Below are positions 1-6,514 of a DNA stretch of 11,361 nucleotides, one piece after another (within the stretch, counting starts at the first letter, position 1; every line of letters starts with the position of its first letter). The stretch covers positions 1 through 11,361 of the forward strand of contig JAUVBS010000029.1 in assembly GCA_030591105.1 (NCBI GenBank). The letters run 5' to 3'. The position numbers and the translations under genes were made by a program. A model generated the notes under the pieces. That model had not been told where the DNA came from, did no database searches, and saw only the letters and a list, made by a program, of their open reading frames with translations. Source of the DNA: a bacterium (GTDB taxonomy: Bacteria > Krumholzibacteriota > Krumholzibacteriia > LZORAL124-64-63).

Positions 1-45
1 CTATTGCAGCGCGCCGCCGCGCCCGATCCCGGTGCCACCGCCTGA
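1..45 (+). CDS. possible C-terminal end of a truncated upstream gene
   Basis: Frame 1 of the plus strand is open from the window edge to a TGA at 43-45 and would give the short tail LLQRAAAPDPGATA. An Ala/Pro-rich tail like this is common at protein C-termini in GC-rich bacteria, and a strong hairpin follows 13 bases later. Fourteen codons are too few for any family assignment, and the other two frames are not excluded. This is an inference from position and composition only. Confidence 0.25.
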   Translation, partial: LLQRAAAPDPGATA

Positions 46-58
46 GCCGTAGTGCGGA

Positions 59-87
59 GTGAGCCGCCACAGGCGGTGGCGGCTCAC
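59..87. terminator. strong hairpin without a T-tract, possible terminator
   Basis: A perfect 12-bp inverted repeat is seen: GTGAGCCGCCAC at 59-70 and GTGGCGGCTCAC at 76-87, with a 5-base loop (71-75). No T-run follows on either strand, so it is not a classical intrinsic terminator. It lies between a possible plus-strand gene end (stop at 45) and the 3' end of the minus-strand lipoprotein gene (stop at 173). It could end or stabilise transcripts from either side. Confidence 0.4.
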
Positions 88-172
88 GACCCCATTGTCC
101 AGGGGTTGGACTATTCGCCCGACGGCGCTCCCCACGGCGATACCGGACGAACACGTTTTCGAAGACAACACC

Positions 173-934
173 TCACTCGGCCTGCCGGGGCGCTTTGATC
201 TTCAGGCCCTTACCGGAAAACTTGATCACGGGCTCGAGTTCACCCTGCTGCTCCATCATGTTCGTGGAGTCGATTTTCCAGATCGAAGTGCGTCCGTCGA
301 CCTGCGGAGCATTACTCTCGATCACATCGCCCGGTACGGTGATCTTCATCAAGATGTCGAGTTCGTTCATGTGGGCCATCATCTTCTGCATGACCGCCAT
401 GGACTTCTGCATATCCTCCTGACTCATGTCCTCCGGGCTCACCGTTGCGTCGGCTTCTGCTTCTACCTCGAACTCTTCGTCGGGCTCGTCGGGCAGATCG
501 AGTTTCGCCGAAGTGAGCACGAAATTTCCGTCGCCGGTACTGAAGAGGCTGAGGCCCTCTTCGCCGCCGCCCATCACCCCAGCTAGTACATGAGAGAGAT
601 CTGCGAGCCGCTTGAATGCCAGCTCCATCTCGAAGCCGTCGCGGCCGGCGTCGGTCAACTTCTCGAATCTCTTCACCTTGACACCGTACATGGCGGCGGC
701 TTTCTCGACCTCGTCCCTGGTGATTGCCGTTGGCGACGGAGGCGCGTCTTCCATCTGGCTGTTGGGCATGTCCGACAGTTCCTCCATGGCCTCAGATACT
801 TCTTGGGCCATGCTGAAATGGAGGGTGGCGGTACCGGAACCGTCCTTCTCGATGGTGGTGTCGGTGTGGATCTTCATACAGCCACCGACCATTAGCAGAC
901 TGACGGCGAACAAAACTACGAGGGCGCGGGTCAT
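173..934 (-). CDS. predicted outer-envelope lipoprotein (LppM-like)
   Basis: This 253-aa protein starts with a lipoprotein signal peptide: a basic N-terminus, a hydrophobic run at residues 4-16 and the lipobox VGGC with the lipidated Cys at 19. The mature part begins with a KIHTDTTIEKDGSGTATLHF strand pattern (20-40). Such an 'x-DGSGT' start after the lipid Cys is typical of LppM/DUF3153-like lipoproteins, so it probably folds as an extended beta-rich domain. Residues 145-165 are very acidic and 166-195 are Met-rich and likely helical. The ATG at 934 was chosen over an upstream ATG at 1003 because GGGAGGGAG sits just before it and because it places the signal peptide at the N-terminus. It is divergent from manB. 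The exact function is unknown; the lipoprotein assignment is firm and the family assignment is tentative. Confidence 0.8.
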   Translation of the reverse strand: MTRALVVLFAVSLLMVGGCMKIHTDTTIEKDGSGTATLHFSMAQEVSEAMEELSDMPNSQMEDAPPSPTAITRDEVEKAAAMYGVKVKRFEKLTDAGRDGFEMELAFKRLADLSHVLAGVMGGGEEGLSLFSTGDGNFVLTSAKLDLPDEPDEEFEVEAEADATVSPEDMSQEDMQKSMAVMQKMMAHMNELDILMKITVPGDVIESNAPQVDGRTSIWKIDSTNMMEQQGELEPVIKFSGKGLKIKAPRQAE

Positions 935-1008
935 GGCAATCTCCCTCCCGGGGAAATGAACGGATTCGACGAAAAACGACCGGGCCACCTTGAAGCAATC
1001 CATATTTC

Positions 1009-1037
1009 ATGTTACTTGATGGACATGACGGGGTAAA
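1009..1037 (-). promoter_or_regulatory. candidate sigma-70 promoter for the lipoprotein gene
   Basis: Read on the minus strand, TTTACC (1037-1032) and TAACAT (1014-1009) are separated by 17 bases. Each matches the -35 and -10 consensus at 4 of 6 positions. It lies about 75 bases upstream of the lipoprotein start, in the divergent gap before manB. It is a weak match found by eye. Confidence 0.3.
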
Positions 1038-1092
1038 CCGTCTATCACGTCTCGAGATCTGTGAACCTGTCCGCGAGGGGAGTTCAGCGAAG

Positions 1093-2454
1093 ATGCCCGC
1101 CCAACCAGCCAAACCGGCCTGCTTCAAGGCCTACGATATCCGGGGCAAGTTTCCGCAGGATATCGATCTGGACCTCGCCTACCGCATCGGTCGGGTGACC
1201 GTAAGTCATACCGGTGGCCGACGTTTCGTCGTTGGGCACGACTGCCGACTGAGTAGCGAATCGCTTTCCGCCGCGCTGATCCACGGTTTGACCGACAGCG
1301 GTGCCGACGTCCTGGATATCGGCCTCTGCGGTACCGAAATGGTGTACTACGCCACCTTCGACCGGGAGTTCGATGGCGGCGTCATGATCACCGCCAGCCA
1401 CAATCCCCGGGATTTCAACGGCATGAAGCTGGTACGCGAAGGGGCGCGACCCATCAGCGGCGATAGCGGTTTGAACGAGATCGGTGCCCGCGTGCTCGAC
1501 CTGGACCTCGCGATTACCGGCCGGGCTGGTGCCAAGAGTCACGAAGACCTGACCGATCCGTTCGTCGAGTTCTTGCTCGCGCAGATCGCTACCGATCGGC
1601 TCGCACCGCTGAAGATCGTTGCTAACCCGGGTAACGGTTGCGCCGGACCGCTGCTGACGAAAATTGCGGCGAAGCTGCCGTGTGAGTTCGTGCTGATCAA
1701 CGCCGAACCCGACGGCAATTTCCCCAACGGGGTTCCCAACCCTCTGCTGCCGGAGAATCGAAGCGCGACCGCCGCCGCCGTGCGCGAACACCGGGCCGAT
1801 TTCGGTCTGGCCTGGGACGGCGACTACGACCGCTGCTTCTTCTTCGACGAGCACGGCCAGTTTGTCGAGGGGTACTACCTGGTGGGTCTGCTCGCCGAAA
1901 TTACCCTGCGCGACCGGCCGGGCGCGGCCATCGTACACGATCCGCGGCTGACCTGGAACACGATCGACGTCGTCGAGCGAGCGGGTGGGCGGGCCGTCAT
2001 GAACAAGACCGGCCACTCTTTCATGAAGGAGCGCATGCGCGTCGAAGACGCGGCCTACGGCGGGGAGATGTCCGCCCATCATTACTTCCGGCGGTTCGCC
2101 TATTGCGACAGCGGTATGTTGCCGTGGTTGCTGGTACTCCAGGAGATTTCCACTTCGGGCAAGTCGCTCTCGCAACTCGTTGCCGCGATGCAACGCGCGT
2201 ATCCGGTCAGCGGCGAGATCAACCGACGCTTACCTAATCCCGCGGCCGCGCTGGACCGTGTCGAGGCTGCTTATGCTCCCGAGGCGGTCGCCGTCGACCG
2301 CACCGACGGTCTCTCGTTGGCCATGCCCCGCTGGCGTTTCAACGTACGCCAGAGCAACACCGAACCGGTCGTTCGGCTGAATGTCGAGTCGCGGGGCGAT
2401 GCCGGACTCGTGCAGGAGAAGACCACTGAGATCCTGGCCCTGCTGGAGTCTTGA
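1093..2454 (+). CDS. manB: phosphomannomutase (CpsG/ManB type)
   Basis: This 453-aa cytoplasmic enzyme of the alpha-D-phosphohexomutase family interconverts mannose-6-phosphate and mannose-1-phosphate, the step before GDP-mannose synthesis for surface polysaccharides. Key motifs are all present: KAYDIRG (12-18), the active-site serine loop TASHNP with Ser102, the metal loop DGDYDR (Asp242, Asp244, Asp246), the sugar-binding GEMSAHH (324-330) and the phosphate-binding RQSNTEP (419-425). Length and motif wording match enterobacterial CpsG closely. A bifunctional phosphoglucomutase/phosphomannomutase activity (AlgC-like) is possible but the wording is nearer to CpsG. The ATG at 1093 is preferred over the one at 1009 because GAGGGGAG lies before it and family similarity begins just after it. 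The stop overlaps the ORF of the following arsenate reductase frame, suggesting co-transcription. Confidence 0.93.
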   Translation: MPAQPAKPACFKAYDIRGKFPQDIDLDLAYRIGRVTVSHTGGRRFVVGHDCRLSSESLSAALIHGLTDSGADVLDIGLCGTEMVYYATFDREFDGGVMITASHNPRDFNGMKLVREGARPISGDSGLNEIGARVLDLDLAITGRAGAKSHEDLTDPFVEFLLAQIATDRLAPLKIVANPGNGCAGPLLTKIAAKLPCEFVLINAEPDGNFPNGVPNPLLPENRSATAAAVREHRADFGLAWDGDYDRCFFFDEHGQFVEGYYLVGLLAEITLRDRPGAAIVHDPRLTWNTIDVVERAGGRAVMNKTGHSFMKERMRVEDAAYGGEMSAHHYFRRFAYCDSGMLPWLLVLQEISTSGKSLSQLVAAMQRAYPVSGEINRRLPNPAAALDRVEAAYAPEAVAVDRTDGLSLAMPRWRFNVRQSNTEPVVRLNVESRGDAGLVQEKTTEILALLES

Positions 2455-2457
2455 ACC

Positions 2458-2462
2458 GAGGT
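2458..2462 (+). promoter_or_regulatory. ribosome binding site deciding the arsC start
   Basis: GAGGT lies 9 bases before a GTG at 2472. This favours GTG 2472 over the TTG at 2451, which overlaps the manB stop and has no clear ribosome binding site. Confidence 0.55.
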
Positions 2463-2471
2463 CACCGCACC

Positions 2472-2882
2472 GTGCAGCAGCTCCTGTTTCTCTGTACCGG
2501 TAACGCTTGCCGTTCGCAGATGGCCGAGGGTTTCGCCCGCAAGTACGCTCCGGACGGCGTGACGGTCTACTCCGCGGGGATCGAGAGACACGGTCTGAAC
2601 CCGCGGGCGGTGGTCGCGATGCAGGAAGTCGGCATCGACATTTCGCGTCAGCGGTCGAAAACCGTCGCGGAGATACCCGCCGGAGTCATCGACACCGTGA
2701 TCACTCTCTGCGGTCACGCAGCGGAGACCTGCCCGGTACTCTTGAAAGATATCTCCGGTGCCCATTGGGATTTGAACGACCCCGCCCGCGCGACCGGCAA
2801 CCAACAGCAGATCGCGGCCGTGTTTCGTACGGTGCGCGACGAGATCGAGCGGCGGGTCAAGGAGTTGTTCGGTGCGGCCTGA
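2472..2882 (+). CDS. arsC: arsenate reductase, thioredoxin-coupled ArsC (LMW-PTP fold)
   Basis: This 136-aa cytoplasmic protein matches the Staphylococcus aureus pI258 ArsC type, which reduces arsenate to arsenite through a three-cysteine relay recharged by thioredoxin. The N-terminal P-loop is CTGNACRS, a CX5R motif with nucleophile Cys8 and Arg14. The relay cysteines are Cys80 and Cys87 in TLCGHAAETCP, with the same spacing as Cys82 and Cys89 of the staphylococcal enzyme. The general-acid loop NDPA has Asp103. Having all three Cys argues against a plain tyrosine phosphatase. The start is GTG at 2472. It follows manB by 17 bases and is probably in the same transcript. No arsR, arsB or acr3 is visible nearby, so it is an orphan arsenate reductase within this window. 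Confidence 0.9.
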   Translation: MQQLLFLCTGNACRSQMAEGFARKYAPDGVTVYSAGIERHGLNPRAVVAMQEVGIDISRQRSKTVAEIPAGVIDTVITLCGHAAETCPVLLKDISGAHWDLNDPARATGNQQQIAAVFRTVRDEIERRVKELFGAA

Positions 2883-2921
2883 TACGGCGCGTGAGGTGGT
2901 GACTGCTCGGCGGATGGCCGG

Positions 2922-4430
2922 TCAAGCGACCGTGCCGTCTGGCGGTTGCGGGGGCAGGTAGATCGTGAAACGGGTCCACTGACCCGGTATACTGGCCATG
3001 CGCACCGTGGCACCGATCCGCTTGGCGATGTCCTGCACTATGGCCAACCCGAGGCCGGTCCCTTTACCCGCAGGCTTGCTCGTGTGGAACAGGTCGAAGA
3101 TCCTGCCGTGGTCTTCCTTCGGGATGCCCACTCCGTTGTCTTCGATCGAGATGGTGACCCCGGCACCGGTCGGTGCCAGACCGATGGTCAATACGCCGTC
3201 GCGAGAATCGTTTTCCTCGATGGCGTCCAGCCCGTTTTTCATCAAGTTGACCAGTACCTGTTGGATCAACTGGGGGTCGGCAAGCGGTTGCGGCAACTCG
3301 TCCGCGTAGTTGCAGTGGACGGTCACGCCCGCTTTGTTGATCTCCGGCGCCAGCAGGTTGAGCGTCTCGTCGGTCAGTGTGGCGAGGTCGACTCGCTCCG
3401 GCCCTGCCTGCGACTTGCGTACGAATCCGAGCAGACTGTGCGTGATGCTTACGGCGCGTTTGACCTGCAAGCGCAACCGCGTTATGGCCGCGGTCATCGT
3501 GTCGTAAACGTCGGGTTTGAGGTTACCGCGCTGCTCGGTCAGGTGGTCATCGAGCACACCAGAGATGGTATCGATCACCGCCAACGGATTGTTGATCTCG
3601 TGAGCGACGCCGGCGGCCATCTTGCCGATGGCCGCGAGTTGCTCGCTACGGAAAACCTCCTGCTGTAAACGCAGGCGTGTGGTGATGTCGCGGCAAATGC
3701 CGATCACCTCGGACTGCTTGTCACCGCTACTGCCGGTCAAGCTCATACCGACGTTTGCGATGATGTGCTGGCCATTGGAGTGTAAGAATTCCACCTCGTA
3801 TTGCGTTGCGTGGCCGTCGGCAACGGTGGCCTGCCACAGTTCGTCGAAAACTTCCGGCTGCGCGGCGAGACTCCGCGCCGGTTTGCCGATCAACTCGTTG
3901 CATGCGAAACCGAGGGCCCGCTCGGCACCGGTGTTGACCGTCACCAGGTTACCCGACGCGTCAGCCAGGAAAATGATGTCGCGGCAGTTGGTCAGCACCT
4001 CGTGCAAGGTGCGTTTCGTCACGTTGAGCTGGGCGTCCTTGCGCTCGAGCTCGCGTGCGCTCTGCTCCTGCAACTGTCGGTTCTCTTCGACGCGGGCAAA
4101 CAGATCCCAGAAGAAGCTTGCCGCGTAGTGATCGACGATATGGATGTGCGGCGGCAGGTTGCGAAAGATCTCGTCGCGGACCTCGTTAATGCCCGTCAGC
4201 TCGATCACCACTTCGATGTCGCTGCGGACGAAGAACTCGTGGTAGTCGTCGACGATGAGGGGAACGCCGAGTTCGCGGGCATACTGCAGGCCCGGCGAAT
4301 CTGGATCGGGATCTGCTACGCCGAGCACCTCGATGCCGAGACGGAGGGGATCCGCCTGGACCATCGTGAGCAGCTCGTGACAGCCGCGTCCGCCGCCGAT
4401 GATGGCGACCCGGGTCCTAGTCTTGTTCAT
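2922..4430 (-). CDS. sensor histidine kinase with N-terminal Rossmann domain and PAS domain
   Basis: This 502-aa protein has no transmembrane segment and is predicted to be cytoplasmic. Residues 1-110 look like an NAD(P)-binding Rossmann domain: RVAIIGGGRGC (7-17), GVAD (37-40) at the end of a second strand, and VVIELTG (74-80), similar in style to homoserine dehydrogenase or Gfo/Idh N-terminal domains. A coiled-coil linker (about 112-142) leads to a PAS domain (about 143-252). The kinase core follows: HisKA with phospho-acceptor His277 in VAHEINNP, the N-box around Asn395/Asn399, G1 DNGVGIP (431-437) and G2 GKGTGLGL (456-463). The start ATG at 4430 has GGGAG 5 bases before it and overlaps the receiver gene by 14 bases, so the two are probably translationally coupled partners. 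The ligand of the Rossmann domain is unknown; NAD(H) or another nucleotide is an inference. Confidence 0.92.
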   Translation of the reverse strand: MNKTRTRVAIIGGGRGCHELLTMVQADPLRLGIEVLGVADPDPDSPGLQYARELGVPLIVDDYHEFFVRSDIEVVIELTGINEVRDEIFRNLPPHIHIVDHYAASFFWDLFARVEENRQLQEQSARELERKDAQLNVTKRTLHEVLTNCRDIIFLADASGNLVTVNTGAERALGFACNELIGKPARSLAAQPEVFDELWQATVADGHATQYEVEFLHSNGQHIIANVGMSLTGSSGDKQSEVIGICRDITTRLRLQQEVFRSEQLAAIGKMAAGVAHEINNPLAVIDTISGVLDDHLTEQRGNLKPDVYDTMTAAITRLRLQVKRAVSITHSLLGFVRKSQAGPERVDLATLTDETLNLLAPEINKAGVTVHCNYADELPQPLADPQLIQQVLVNLMKNGLDAIEENDSRDGVLTIGLAPTGAGVTISIEDNGVGIPKEDHGRIFDLFHTSKPAGKGTGLGLAIVQDIAKRIGATVRMASIPGQWTRFTIYLPPQPPDGTVA

Positions 4431-4917
4431 ACTCCCGCCGCAACCTCTCGCTCTCGGTCATGATCTCCCGCGCTGAGGCGTTGCGCGCGATCAGCTCGTT
4501 GAATTTATCCTGGAAGGTGCGCCGGAGCGCGTCGTTGCGGGCAGCGTGCGCTTCGCCGATCATCTGCAACAGAGCGTCGAAGTCATAGGGTTTGATCAGA
4601 TAGCGGAACGCATGGAGCTTGCCGGCTTCCCAGGCTGACTCGTGCGAGCCGTGTCCGGTCAACATGATGGCCTCGAGAAACGGTTGGAGTGCACTGAGCT
4701 GTTGCATCACCTCGATCCCATTCATCTTCGGCATCTGTAGATCGACGATGGCGACATCGAAAACTTCTGCGCGGGCCGCCTTGATGGCGTCGGGACCGTT
4801 GGTAACGCCGTGGACGACCATGCCCCGTTTCTGGAGGCGCTGTCCGAGATACGTCACGAGGTCTTCCTCGTCGTCGACCAGGAGCAGGCGGGTCGGTTTG
4901 GTGGTTGATTTGTCCAT
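4417..4917 (-). CDS. stand-alone response regulator receiver protein
   Basis: This 166-aa protein has a complete CheY-like receiver domain at about residues 8-125: acidic pocket Asp15/Asp16, phospho-acceptor Asp59 in VDLQMPKMNG, Thr87 and Lys109 in IKPYDF. Behind it is only a charged helix (about 125-166), probably coiled coil, with no DNA-binding or enzymatic output domain. It may therefore act by protein contact or as a relay step. It is the first gene of a two-gene minus-strand operon; its end overlaps the start of the histidine kinase by 14 bases, which marks that kinase as its likely partner. The ATG at 4917 is preceded by AGAGGA at a short spacing. A pair of near-identical 15-bp direct repeats lies 48 to 79 bases upstream. 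Confidence 0.9.
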   Translation of the reverse strand: MDKSTTKPTRLLLVDDEEDLVTYLGQRLQKRGMVVHGVTNGPDAIKAARAEVFDVAIVDLQMPKMNGIEVMQQLSALQPFLEAIMLTGHGSHESAWEAGKLHAFRYLIKPYDFDALLQMIGEAHAARNDALRRTFQDKFNELIARNASAREIMTESERLRREYEQD

Positions 4918-4964
4918 GGTCCTCTGTTGCCGCCTCGGCGCGGCCCGGTCCGGAAGGTGAGCGG

Positions 4965-4996
4965 TCGGTTACGAGAATCACTCGGTTGCGAGAATC
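4965..4996. repeat. two direct 15-bp repeats upstream of the receiver gene
   Basis: TCGGTTACGAGAATC (4965-4979) and TCGGTTGCGAGAATC (4982-4996) differ at one base and are spaced 17 bp start to start, a spacing that is near but not equal to one and a half helix turns. They lie in the 200-bp gap before the receiver/kinase operon. They could be binding sites for a regulator, but no consensus for a known regulator was recognised. Confidence 0.55.
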
Positions 4997-5117
4997 GTTC
5001 GGTGCAGTGATCGCCCTGGTTCGACGATCGTATCGGTCTAATGATCGCATGAGCGCCGGCGGTGTCAAGGCGCCGCGTGGTCGGTCCGTGGTCCGCCGCT
5101 ACCGGCGCCGCCGTCGT

Positions 5118-6008
5118 TTACAATCCGCGCAGGTAATCCGGTGTCAGGCGGCGCTCGTCACCGCTGGCGATGATTTCGTCGAGCTGCGCCAACGCGCGCT
5201 CCCGGTCCGTTGGCATATTGATCCGCAACGGCAGGTAGTTGCTGGCGTGGTTGGCGAAGAATCGGCAGCGGGTCAGCTGCGCCTGGGCGACCAAGGTCCT
5301 CAGCTCGGCCAGCAGTCCCCAGCGGTCCGGCAGGCTGAAGGCGCCGCGCTCGGCGTCGTCGAACAGCGGCGTGCCGGGGACCAGGGTCGTCGTCAGCGCG
5401 CCGACATACGGCGGATCCATCGCCGACAGTAGTGCGGCAGTGGCCTCGGCGTGGGCGGCCGAGCGCTCCTGGCCGCCCAGACCCAGCATCACGATCACGG
5501 AGTGCCGCAGGCCGGCAGCAGCGAGGCGCTCGGCCGCCGCGGCGGCGTCGGCGGCGGTCGATCCTTTTTGTACGCGGCGCAAGACCTCGTCGTCGCCGGA
5601 CTCGACGCCGTGATAGACGATTTGCAGGCCCAGTTCATTCAGGATGCACAGCTCTGCCACCGACTTAAGCAGGATCGTGCGTGCGTCGCCGTAGATACCG
5701 ATCCGTCGCAGGCTGGGAATCTCGGCGCGCAGACGCTCGAGAATCCGTGTGAGCTTGGCCATGCTCAGGACGAGTGCATCGCCGTCGCAAAGGAAAACCC
5801 GGCGGATCGGCCGTACCGTCGCGCTGAAATGTGCGGCTTCGGCGATGTCGGCCGCCACGGTTTCCCACTTCTTGGTGCGGAAGCGCTGCTCCGGATCGCG
5901 GTACATGGCGCAATAGGTGCAGCGGTTGTGGCTGCAACCCACGGTCACCTGCAGCAGCAGGCTGTCCGCCTCGCTCGGCGGTCGGTAGAGTCGGCCTACG
6001 TAATCCAA
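5118..6008 (-). CDS. radical SAM protein
   Basis: This 296-aa protein has the radical SAM [4Fe-4S] motif in VGCSHNRCTYCAMYRD with Cys25, Cys30 and Cys33. The spacing is CX4CX2C, not the common CX3CX2C, and belongs to a COG1032-like group that carries the 'GCSHNxCxxCxMYR' wording. Further barrel features include CDGDAL (about 74-79), RIGIYGDART, the YHGVESGDDEVLRRVQKG segment typical of Elp3/MiaB-like radical SAM cores, and VIVMLGLGG. No B12-binding, TRAM or SPASM domain is present and no substrate can be named. The start is a TTG at 6008 supported by GAGGGAG 8 bases upstream; no in-frame ATG fits as well. A 70-aa ORF ends 39 bases upstream on the same strand and may share its transcript. Confidence 0.87.
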   Translation of the reverse strand: MDYVGRLYRPPSEADSLLLQVTVGCSHNRCTYCAMYRDPEQRFRTKKWETVAADIAEAAHFSATVRPIRRVFLCDGDALVLSMAKLTRILERLRAEIPSLRRIGIYGDARTILLKSVAELCILNELGLQIVYHGVESGDDEVLRRVQKGSTAADAAAAAERLAAAGLRHSVIVMLGLGGQERSAAHAEATAALLSAMDPPYVGALTTTLVPGTPLFDDAERGAFSLPDRWGLLAELRTLVAQAQLTRCRFFANHASNYLPLRINMPTDRERALAQLDEIIASGDERRLTPDYLRGL

Positions 6009-6016
6009 CGCCCAGT

Positions 6017-6023
6017 CTCCCTC
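6017..6023 (-). promoter_or_regulatory. ribosome binding site supporting a TTG start
   Basis: GAGGGAG on the minus strand lies 8 bases before the TTG at 6008. It is the main reason to accept the non-ATG start of the radical SAM gene. Confidence 0.6.
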
Positions 6024-6047
6024 AGCTCGTGGTCATGAGAGCGCCGT

Positions 6048-6260
6048 TTAGCCGGGTATGAACCCCCGCAACGGGCTGGTAACCAATATACTACCGCGGT
6101 ACGTGTGACGCGCGAGGCGACGGTGGCACTCACGATGAATCAAGTTGATTGGCTGTTGATTTCGGGACCAATCGGCCATGGGTAGCCGGAATGTCTCGTT
6201 ATCGGCCAGCAACGACAGCTTGATGGATTGTGTCGTAGCCAATTGCTTACCGCGGGCCAT
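6048..6260 (-). CDS. small hypothetical protein, 70 aa
   Basis: This small ORF starts at ATG 6260 (MARGKQLATTQSIKLS) with AAAGGA (6273-6268) seven bases before it, a good ribosome binding site. A TATTAT sequence (minus strand, 6302-6297) lies about 40 bases before the start and would make a -10 element, though no matching -35 was seen. The protein is basic, with no signal peptide, no transmembrane segment and no recognised domain. It ends 39 bases before the TTG start of the radical SAM gene on the same strand, so both may be on one transcript. The ORF extends upstream to 6395, but that part has no ribosome binding site. The product could be a genuine small protein or a gene remnant; its base composition is somewhat less GC-rich than the neighbours. 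Confidence 0.5.
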   Translation of the reverse strand: MARGKQLATTQSIKLSLLADNETFRLPMADWSRNQQPINLIHRECHRRLARHTYRGSILVTSPLRGFIPG

Positions 6261-6267
6261 TAGATTT

Positions 6268-6273
6268 TCCTTT
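6268..6273 (-). promoter_or_regulatory. ribosome binding site of the 70-aa ORF
   Basis: AAAGGA on the minus strand, 7 bases from ATG 6260. It selects this ATG over the upstream in-frame ATGs at 6395 and 6392. Confidence 0.5.
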
Positions 6274-6432
6274 AAACGGTGCTTGCAGAAATCGCGATAA
6301 TATGGTTGACCGGTGGGGGTACGGGTTTTACAGCATGTTGCAGCAATGCCGGGATCGTCGGTCCGCAATGACTTAGGGCGAGAGTCATTCATCATGGACG
6401 GGTCCCGGCCCTCTTTTTACTTCGAAAACCAC

Positions 6433-6502
6433 TCACTTCGGATTCGCTCACTTCGGCATCACTTCGGCATTACTTCGGCATCACTTCGGCATCACTTCGG
6501 AA
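6433..6502. repeat. tandem 11-bp repeat array
   Basis: Five contiguous 11-bp units with consensus TCACTTCGGCA run from 6448 to 6502. Unit 3 has one change (TTACTTCGGCA) and the last ends in AA. A sixth partial copy, TCACTTCGG, sits at 6433-6441 after a 6-base interruption. The array lies in the 254-bp gap directly after the peptidase gene stop (6515). On the peptidase coding strand the unit reads TGCCGAAGTGA. There is no internal symmetry and no spacer, so it is not CRISPR-like. It could be a protein-binding array or a slippage-generated tandem repeat. Confidence 0.85.
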
Positions 6503-6514
6503 TTCTCCCCGGTA

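Noticed and set aside
1084..2193. Long 369-aa open frame opposite manB
   Set aside because: It is fully antisense to a confidently identified gene, has no recognised domain or supported ribosome binding site, and such frames are common in GC-rich DNA.
6048..6260. The small ORF begins with ARGKQLAT, recalling stretches of histone H3
   Set aside because: The similarity is limited to a few residues that are not contiguous in H3, and the rest of the protein is unrelated.
6367..6389. Inverted repeat AATGACT/AGTCATT with a T-run about 25 bases later
   Set aside because: The stem is only 7 bp and weak, the T-run does not follow it directly, and no plus-strand gene ends there.
6433..6502. CRISPR-like array
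   Set aside because: The units are 11 bp and contiguous, with no unique spacers and no cas gene nearby.
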